A stretch of 10,607 bases of DNA from Gammaproteobacteria bacterium (GTDB lineage Bacteria; Pseudomonadota; Gammaproteobacteria; Eutrophobiales; Eutrophobiaceae), in the NCBI GenBank assembly GCA_016198885.1, contig JACQHV010000078.1:1-10607 (forward strand), in the 5' to 3' direction. The notes beneath the pieces were generated by a model. That model was not told the origin of the DNA and did no database searches. It was given only the letters and a program-made list of their open reading frames with translations. Positions 5,704 through 10,607 of the stretch are shown in pieces; position 1 is the stretch's first letter; every line of letters begins with the position of its first letter. A program made the translations under genes and the position numbers.

Positions 5704-6213
5704 ATGAAAAAACATAAGTCCCATAGTCGGGTATTGATGCCCTTCAAGGAGAATGGTCACTCCCATAAAAAGTGCCTGGATTCTGCTTTGATAACCGCGG
5801 AAAAGACCTGTCTTGCGCGTGGCGTCAGATTGACCAGGCTGCGGCGCCGCGTACTGGAACTGGTGTGGGGCAGTCACGAACCGGTCAAGGCGTATGACAT
5901 ACTGGATAAATTGCGTGACGAACATAGTGGTTCTGCGCCACCGACGGTATATCGTGCATTGGATTTCCTGCGGGCTGAAGGGATGGTGCACAAAATCGAA
6001 TCCCTGACTGCCTATGTTGGTTGCGGTGAGCCGGAACACAGGCATATCGGTCAATTTCTGATCTGCCGTGCCTGTGGCGCTGTGGCAGAGATGGATGACG
6101 CAGAGGTACGTGAACTCCTGGCTGAAAAAGCGGACACGCTGGGATTCCATATTGATCGTGAGATGATTGAAATCAAGGGACTGTGCGCGGCATGTTTAAC
6201 CGAGAATATATAA
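5704..6213 (+). CDS. zur: Zinc uptake regulator Zur (Fur family)
   Basis: A Fur-family repressor of 169 residues. The N-terminal winged helix (about 38-95) contains GVRLTRLRRRVLELVW and PPTVYRALDFL. The C-terminal half carries two CxxC pairs, C121/C124 and C161/C164, the structural zinc site. A GCGEPEHRH segment has C107, H112 and H114 for the regulatory site. The segment from GHSHKKC onward matches Pseudomonas-type Zur rather than Fur. It heads an operon with znuACB and faces the Zur box, so autoregulation is likely. The start is uncertain: the ATG at 5704 and the in-frame ATG at 5737 both lack a good ribosome-binding site, and the shorter form (158 residues) would fit the family length as well. 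Confidence 0.92.
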   Translation: MKKHKSHSRVLMPFKENGHSHKKCLDSALITAEKTCLARGVRLTRLRRRVLELVWGSHEPVKAYDILDKLRDEHSGSAPPTVYRALDFLRAEGMVHKIESLTAYVGCGEPEHRHIGQFLICRACGAVAEMDDAEVRELLAEKADTLGFHIDREMIEIKGLCAACLTENI

Positions 6214-6223
6214 AGGAGCAGGG

Positions 6224-7099
6224 ATGCGGAAATTATTTCTTTATTTGTGTTTCTTTCTGGTCGGTATTCAACCTTTTCATATTGCTTTTGCAGAGACGCC
6301 AGACGTAATAAATATTTTTGTCAGCATCCTTCCGCAGAAATATCTGGTGGAACGCATTGGTGGCGACAGAGTCGCCGTAATAGTCATGGTTAAACCCGGG
6401 CTGAGTCCTGAAACCTATGAACCCACTCCAAAGCAGATGACAGCATTGAATAATTCCAGGATTTATTTCCGGATTGGCATTCCGTTTGAGTCTGTCTTGA
6501 TTGAAAAAATAGAAAGATTAAACAGCAATTTAAGAATTATTAATTGTTGTCACCACTTTTTAACCGGGAATTTATCAAATCATGATCAACATGATACTCA
6601 GATTACAAAACATGATCTGGACGCTCATGTGTGGACAAGTCCTGTAAATGCAAAATATCTGGCAAAACTTATTAAAACAGCATTGATCGAATTTGATCCA
6701 CTTCATAGAGATGATTATGAAATAAACTATGTAGTTCTTGTTAATGAACTCGATGAACTTGACAGCACTATTCGTAATCAATTGGCGCATATCAAACATC
6801 GCTATTTGATAGTATCACACCCTGCCTGGGGTTATTTTGCCGATGCCTATGGTCTGAAACAGGTTCCGATTGAACAAAACGGAAGTGAGGTCAGAGCGAA
6901 AGAGTTGACCAGATTAATTGAATTGGCAAGAGCAGAAGACATTCATACTGTGTATGTTCAAAGGCAATTTAATAATGCGTCAGCTGAAATACTTGCGCGT
7001 GAAATCAATGCTGAGGTGGTTGAACTGGATCCTCTTGCGGAGAATTACATTGAAAATTTACGCCGGGTGACACAGGCCATAGTTCAGGGGGCAAAATAA
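6224..7099 (+). CDS. znuA: Zinc ABC transporter periplasmic binding protein ZnuA
   Basis: A cluster A-I (ZnuA/TroA) solute-binding protein of 291 residues. A signal peptide spans 1-23 (hydrophobic core, AFA before ETP). The C-terminal metal ligands are clear: H135 (DAHVWTSP), H199 (VSHPAWGYF) and D269 (ELDPLAENY). At the place of the usual first histidine the motif reads GLSPETYEPTP, so E63 (or E66) may replace it. A His-rich stretch (H110, H111, H120, H123, H130) before H135 corresponds to the charged loop of zinc-specific members. The ATG follows AGGAG by six bases, and the gene starts ten bases after zur. It would deliver Zn to ZnuB. Confidence 0.9.
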   Translation: MRKLFLYLCFFLVGIQPFHIAFAETPDVINIFVSILPQKYLVERIGGDRVAVIVMVKPGLSPETYEPTPKQMTALNNSRIYFRIGIPFESVLIEKIERLNSNLRIINCCHHFLTGNLSNHDQHDTQITKHDLDAHVWTSPVNAKYLAKLIKTALIEFDPLHRDDYEINYVVLVNELDELDSTIRNQLAHIKHRYLIVSHPAWGYFADAYGLKQVPIEQNGSEVRAKELTRLIELARAEDIHTVYVQRQFNNASAEILAREINAEVVELDPLAENYIENLRRVTQAIVQGAK

Positions 7100-7101
7100 G
7101 C

Positions 7102-7827
7102 ATGAATCCGGTTATACAGCTTGATGATGTCAGTTTTGCTTATTCCGGAATGCCCGTGGTTAAAAATATCAACCTTGCAATAGGGGAGGAGGAATTTCTT
7201 GGTATCGTGGGGCCCAATGCCGGCGGAAAAAGCACATTATTGAAACTGATACTCGGTTTATTGCAACCGGATACCGGGATGATAACTGTAATGGGGATGA
7301 CTCCGGAACAAGGACGTTCCAGGATTGGATATGTACCACAACATCCGACATTTTCCCGTGATTTTCCCATCACTGTGCAGGATACGGTCTTATTGGGCCG
7401 GCTTGGTAATACACGATGGTATGGTCCTTATCTGAAACAGGACAGGGATATTGCAAAGCAGGCTATGCAGGCAGTCGAGATTGCAGATATCCGGTATCGA
7501 CCTGTTGGTTCCCTGTCAGGAGGACAATTGCAACGTGTCCTGATTGCACGTGCTCTTGCCTGCAAGCCAGACATTCTGATTCTTGATGAACCGACAGCTA
7601 ATATCGATATGCGCGTGGAAGAAGATATCTTTGGTTTACTGAAGCAATACAATGAGCATATGACGATCATTGTTGTATCACATGATATCGGATTTATTTC
7701 GGGCTATGTGGATCGTGTCGCCTGCCTGAATCAAACACTGGTTTGTCATACCACAGAAGAGATCAGTGGCAAGATTATCGAAGAGTTGTATGGCGCGCCG
7801 GTAAAGATGATCCAACATTCACATTGA
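7102..7827 (+). CDS. znuC: Zinc ABC transporter ATP-binding protein ZnuC
   Basis: An ABC ATPase of 241 residues, complete: Walker A GPNAGGKST (37-45), Q-loop Q80 in YVPQ, signature LSGGQ (138-142), Walker B ILILDEPT (158-165) and switch H194. Walker A reads AGG where GAG is common, which keeps the essential Lys and Ser/Thr. The segment RRIGYVPQ-like (SRIGYVPQH) and the length fit metal-type (ZnuC/MntB) ATPases. The start is two bases after the znuA stop, with a GGGGG purine run about ten bases upstream, so translation is probably coupled. Confidence 0.93.
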   Translation: MNPVIQLDDVSFAYSGMPVVKNINLAIGEEEFLGIVGPNAGGKSTLLKLILGLLQPDTGMITVMGMTPEQGRSRIGYVPQHPTFSRDFPITVQDTVLLGRLGNTRWYGPYLKQDRDIAKQAMQAVEIADIRYRPVGSLSGGQLQRVLIARALACKPDILILDEPTANIDMRVEEDIFGLLKQYNEHMTIIVVSHDIGFISGYVDRVACLNQTLVCHTTEEISGKIIEELYGAPVKMIQHSH

Positions 7828-7835
7828 TTTGACTA

Positions 7836-8666
7836 ATGAGTAATTTTTTTACAGCGCTTTTTAATTACAGTTTTATGCAACATGCAATGCTTGCGTGTTT
7901 GTTGGCGAGCATCGGTTGCGGAATAATCGGTACTTATGTTGTTGTTAAACGAATTGGGTTTCTTGCCGGAGGTATAGCGCATTCTGTGCTGGCAGGAATG
8001 GGTATTGCTTACTTTATAGGTAGTTCACCATTGGCAGGGGCAATGATTGCGGCATTGATTGCCGGGATTTTGATTGGCTGGATTAATCTGCACTGGCGGC
8101 AACATGAAGATATTCTTATAGCTGCATTCTGGTCTGTCGGCATGGCAATCGGAATTTTGTTTATATCACGCACTCCCGGTTACAGCATCGATCTCATGAG
8201 TTATATGTTCGGTAACATTCTTCTGGTTTCAGGTCAGGATTTATATCTTATGTTGATACTTGATATTGTGATTATCATCACGGTCATGTTGTTTTACAAA
8301 CAGTTTCTTGCTGCTGCATTTGATGAAGAATTTTCACGTTTACGTGGTATAAATGTTGAGTTTTTTTATATTTTATTATTATGCATGGTGGCCTTGACTG
8401 TAGTGCTGTTAATACAGATTGTTGGCTTGATCCTCGTCCTGGCCTTGTTGATCCTGCCTGCTGCAACTGCTGCTCAGTTTGCCGGTACAATCAAACGCAT
8501 GATGGTAGTTTCCATAATTCTTAGCATTGCGACTACAACTTTGGGTCTTGTTATTTCCTATGAACCTGATTTACCTTCAGGCGCCACTATTATCATAGTG
8601 GCGGGATTTGTTTACGTATTGGGGATTATCTGTCACAAGGTATTAACACAAACAAAGTCTGTCTAG
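7836..8666 (+). CDS. znuB: Zinc ABC transporter permease ZnuB
   Basis: An ABC-3 family permease of 276 residues with about eight hydrophobic spans, for example 13-37, 48-62, 64-84, 92-110, 133-153, 175-206, 222-240 and 250-268. Family features include GGIAHSVLAG (45-54), a cytoplasmic coupling segment DEEFSRLRGI (163-172), the LLILPAATA motif (204-212) and DLPSGATII (245-253). It would form the inner-membrane zinc channel. The gene starts eight bases after znuC without a clear ribosome-binding site, so translational coupling is likely. It converges on the DAHP synthase gene 34 bases downstream; no clear terminator is seen between them. Confidence 0.93.
   Translation: MSNFFTALFNYSFMQHAMLACLLASIGCGIIGTYVVVKRIGFLAGGIAHSVLAGMGIAYFIGSSPLAGAMIAALIAGILIGWINLHWRQHEDILIAAFWSVGMAIGILFISRTPGYSIDLMSYMFGNILLVSGQDLYLMLILDIVIIITVMLFYKQFLAAAFDEEFSRLRGINVEFFYILLLCMVALTVVLLIQIVGLILVLALLILPAATAAQFAGTIKRMMVVSIILSIATTTLGLVISYEPDLPSGATIIIVAGFVYVLGIICHKVLTQTKSV
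8582..8603. repeat. Perfect 9-bp hairpin inside znuB
   Basis: CGCCACTAT (8582-8590) and ATAGTGGCG (8595-8603) pair perfectly around a 4-base loop, within codons for residues 250-256 of ZnuB. It has no T-run after it. It could stabilise the operon mRNA 3' end or be chance. Confidence 0.4.
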
Positions 8667-8700
8667 ATTGCCCCCTGCATACCTTGGTTAAATTAATATT

Positions 8701-9777
8701 TCAGTTAATGCCGGTTTTACTGCCTGGATTGCGCCGTTGGTTCGACGCCGTAGCGAGCTCTGCAAACAATTTCTTTGTATCTTCCCAGCCGAGGCACGCA
8801 TCCGTAATACTTTGTCCATAGACCAGGTCTTTGCCGGGAATAACCTCCTGGCGACCGGCGACGAGATGACTTTCAATCATGACTCCGAATATGCGTTTGT
8901 CACCGTTTGTAATTTGTGCTGCCACATCTTTACATACATCCACCTGCGCCAGGTGCTGTTTGCGGCTATTGGCATGACTGAAGTCGACCATAATACGCGG
9001 AGATAAATTGGCGTCCTCAAGTTCTTTTGCAACCCGATTGATACTCTCCGGATCGTAATTTGGAGTTTTTCCGCCACGCAAGATAATGTGACTGTCCTGA
9101 TTCCCTTTGGTTGAAAAGATTGCAGAATTTCCTTCTTTACGCAGGGAGAGAAAATGATGGGGACGTCTTGCTGCGCCGATAGCATCTACAGCAATCTTTG
9201 TTGTCCCGTCAGTGCTGTTCTTGAAACCGACAGGGCAGGACAATCCGGAAGCAAGTTCGCGATGCACCTGACTTTCAGTCGTACGCGCGCCGATGGCACC
9301 CCAGCTGATCAAATCAGTGACATATTGGGGGGTGATGAGATCAAGATATTCAGTGCCGGCGGGCACACCCATCTCGTTAAGATCAAGCAGTAGTTGCCGC
9401 GCAAGACGCAATCCCTTATTGATGTGAAAAGTACCGTCCAAATCCGGATCATTAATCAACCCTTTCCAACCCACCGTTGTTCTGGGCTTTTCAAAATAAA
9501 CCCGCATAACAATAAGCAGATCATCGTTGTATTTATCTATGAGTGGCTTTAATCTGGAGGCATATTCCTTTGCGGCCTTGATATCGTGTATTGAACATGG
9601 CCCGGTGATGACAAGAAGCCGGTCATCTGCCCCGTACAATATATTATGTATAGCAAAACGTGTTTCATAGGTTGTCTTTGCTGCCTTATCAGTAATCGGT
9701 ATTTCCTCGCATACTTCAGCAGGGGAGGTCACTGCCTTGATGGATTCGATTCGCAAATCATCGGTTTGGTATTTCAT
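8701..9777 (-). CDS. aroG: Class I DAHP synthase (AroG type)
   Basis: 3-deoxy-D-arabino-heptulosonate 7-phosphate synthase, the first step of the shikimate pathway, joining phosphoenolpyruvate and erythrose 4-phosphate. It has 358 residues and aligns collinearly with E. coli AroG. Metal ligands C61, H268, E302 and D326 and substrate-binding R165, K186 and R234 fall at the same numbers. Phe-pocket residues of AroG are mostly kept (P150, Q151, L175, L179, S180, F209, S211), with F221 for Val. This favours a Phe-sensitive enzyme but does not prove it, since AroF and AroH paralogs are close. The ATG start matches the AroG N terminus (MKYQTDDLRI) although no clear ribosome-binding site is visible. 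It lies 51 bases after hinT. Confidence 0.93.
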   Translation of the reverse strand: MKYQTDDLRIESIKAVTSPAEVCEEIPITDKAAKTTYETRFAIHNILYGADDRLLVITGPCSIHDIKAAKEYASRLKPLIDKYNDDLLIVMRVYFEKPRTTVGWKGLINDPDLDGTFHINKGLRLARQLLLDLNEMGVPAGTEYLDLITPQYVTDLISWGAIGARTTESQVHRELASGLSCPVGFKNSTDGTTKIAVDAIGAARRPHHFLSLRKEGNSAIFSTKGNQDSHIILRGGKTPNYDPESINRVAKELEDANLSPRIMVDFSHANSRKQHLAQVDVCKDVAAQITNGDKRIFGVMIESHLVAGRQEVIPGKDLVYGQSITDACLGWEDTKKLFAELATASNQRRNPGSKTGIN

Positions 9778-9812
9778 GTCAGAATTTACAGATTGATAAT
9801 TGTGAAAGTAAT

Positions 9813-9826
9813 AATTTTTAAAAATT
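9813..9826. repeat. A/T palindrome between hinT and aroG
   Basis: AATTTTTAAAAATT is a perfect 14-base palindrome just after the hinT stop codon. It is too weak for a terminator hairpin and may be part of a promoter or an A-tract bend. No TyrR-type paired box was found before aroG. Confidence 0.3.
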
Positions 9827-9828
9827 GA

Positions 9829-10170
9829 TTAACCCGGGGGCCAGCTGAAGTTTCTGCCAGCGAGTAAATGAATATGCAGATGATAAACACTCTGTCCGGC
9901 TTTTTCACCGTTATTAATAACAAGCCTGAAGGCATCTCCACAACCTTCGTCCTTTGCTATTTTGCTGGCGACAACTATCAGATGACCAAGTAATTTTTCA
10001 TCCGGTTCAGATGCATCAGCAATTTTAACAATGGTTTTTTTTGGTATTACGAGTACATGTACGGGCGCCTGCGGATTAATATCTTTAAAGGCAAGACATT
10101 GCCTGTCTTCATAGACGATTTCTGCAGGGATTTCTCCGGAAATGATTTTACTGAAAATGGTATCCGTCAT
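9829..10170 (-). CDS. hinT: HIT-family purine nucleoside phosphoramidase, HinT type
   Basis: A small cytoplasmic HIT protein of 113 residues. The histidine triad is H97-x-H99-x-H101 in YHLHIHLLAGR, with an upstream N86 and the N-terminal FSKIISGEIPAEIVYED block that defines HinT/PKCI-type members. Such enzymes hydrolyse adenosine 5'-phosphoramidates and aminoacyl-adenylate-type compounds. The C-terminal FSWPPG resembles family members. The ATG is supported by the MTDTIFSKI start, though no clear ribosome-binding site precedes it. It probably forms a short operon with the DAHP synthase gene downstream, with no obvious functional link. Confidence 0.92.
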   Translation of the reverse strand: MTDTIFSKIISGEIPAEIVYEDRQCLAFKDINPQAPVHVLVIPKKTIVKIADASEPDEKLLGHLIVVASKIAKDEGCGDAFRLVINNGEKAGQSVYHLHIHLLAGRNFSWPPG

Positions 10171-10231
10171 TGTGTAATCTGATTAACAGTTTAATATTCG
10201 GGATTGATAAAACTATCTTTGAGAGAGTGTA

Positions 10232-10237
10232 ATTATA
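10232..10237 (-). promoter_or_regulatory. Candidate -10 box upstream of hinT
   Basis: A perfect TATAAT on the minus strand, about 60 bases before the hinT start. No convincing -35 is found at 16-18 bases. The surrounding 132-base gap (10171-10302) is A/T-rich and shows no gene. Confidence 0.3.
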
Positions 10238-10302
10238 GGTATCTTGCAAACATTAATATATAACAAATTAACACAAAATGTTTCCCCAGTCTGGAGATTG
10301 AT

Positions 10303-10494
10303 TCAGTTTTCAGAAGAAGACGTCCTGATTCTCATTTCATGTTCTGCCTTGAGCCGGATAACTTCTTCTTCCCATCGTTGCAATGCCTCTTCGTAATAAA
10401 CATAGACACAGCGTTCACAACCGCGGCCGCAGCATTCATCAGGATGTGGTTCCTGCGGTGGCGGAGGCAGATCAAGTCCTCCGGTAATCCCCCC
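10303..10494 (-). pseudogene. Oxidoreductase-like (CCGxGCxxC) small protein gene, 5' end probably cut by an IS
   Basis: A minus-strand open frame reads ...DLPPPPQEPHPDE, CCGRGCERCVYVYY, EEALQRWEEEVIRLK ... TSSSEN and then TGA at 10303. The Pro-rich start, the CCGxGCxxC cysteine cluster and the acidic/aromatic helix are the signature of the small oxidoreductase-like N-terminal domain family (PF09791 type). Its biochemical function is not established, though the four cysteines suggest metal or cluster binding. Between the family core and an in-frame TAA at 10512-10510 there is no ATG, GTG or TTG. An IS end begins at about 10495, so the natural start was probably lost. Alternatively, a CTG at 10470 has GGAGG seven bases upstream and would give about 55 residues. 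Confidence 0.65.
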
Positions 10495-10607
10495 TGAAAA
10501 TGAAGGTGTTTAGAAGTAGAATTTTCTACTGAAGAGGAGATTCTACGATGAAGAAGTCGCGCTACACCGAAAGTCATATTTTTCAGATCCTTAAAGAAGC
10601 CGAATCC
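10495..10607 (+). mobile_element. IS3-family insertion sequence, left end only
   Basis: A typical IS3-family OrfA start lies at the right edge, and the sequence before it is a short non-coding IS leader. The left boundary is inferred: the oxidoreductase-like reading ends at a CCCCCC run and is followed by TGAAAATGAAGG. IS3 ends normally begin with TG, so 10495 or 10501 are candidate first bases. The other end and any target duplication are outside the window. Confidence 0.6.
10548..10607 (+). CDS. IS3-family transposase OrfA, N-terminal part
   Basis: Twenty codons are visible, reading MKKSRYTESHIFQILKEAES, which matches the standard N terminus of IS3-family OrfA (a helix-turn-helix DNA-binding protein; compare MKKSRFTE-QI--ILKEAE). 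The ATG follows GAGGAGA at 10533-10539. OrfB, with the DDE catalytic core, would follow by programmed frameshift outside the window. Subgroup cannot be assigned from this short part. Confidence 0.85.
   Translation, partial: MKKSRYTESHIFQILKEAES

Noticed and set aside
5689..6150. Minus-strand open frame of 153 codons opposite zur
   Set aside because: Shadow of the zur coding sequence; zur has the Fur-family motifs and operon context.
10332..10577. Minus-strand open frame of 81 codons
   Set aside because: It is in another frame from the oxidoreductase-like protein, whose CCGxGCxxC signature is clear, and it spans the IS junction. It looks like a chance frame.

Overview
The window looks like chromosomal DNA of a gammaproteobacterium. 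The Crp protein is close to Pseudomonas Vfr and E. coli Crp and is divergent from a YhfA-type OsmC protein, as in E. coli. The DAHP synthase keeps E. coli AroG residue numbering at every active-site position checked, and the zinc genes form a Zur-controlled cluster with a ZnuD-like receptor. This rests on reading the protein sequences; no database search was possible.

Layout. Bases 1-525 hold no protein gene. A tRNA gene (probably elongator tRNA-Met, minus strand) runs off the left edge. Upstream of it lie two diverged repeat units, each beginning with a copy of the tRNA 5' end followed by a palindromic hairpin. A good sigma70-type promoter sits just before the outermost copy. Next come crp (minus) and a divergent OsmC-family gene (plus). 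A minus-strand group follows: a cyclophilin-like protein, an orphan REC-LuxR response regulator, and a TusA-family sulfur carrier protein.

The centre (about 3300-8666) is a zinc-homeostasis divergon. Leftward run a small secreted Cys/His protein and a ZnuD-like TonB-dependent receptor. Rightward run zur, znuA, znuC and znuB. Between the two arms is a perfect 17-bp Zur-box palindrome that overlaps the -10 of the leftward promoter. The likely logic is that Zn-loaded Zur shuts down both arms. When zinc is scarce, the receptor brings Zn across the outer membrane, the small protein may handle it in the periplasm, and ZnuACB imports it.

The right part carries an AroG-type DAHP synthase and a HIT-family (HinT) protein on the minus strand. 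At the edge is a small oxidoreductase-like (CCGxGCxxC) gene with no ordinary start codon, directly abutted by the left end of an IS3-family insertion sequence whose OrfA runs off the window.

Most unusual items: the tRNA-5'-end repeat array, the Zur-controlled small Cys/His protein, an EF-hand-like loop in the receptor, and the IS junction at the oxidoreductase-like gene.
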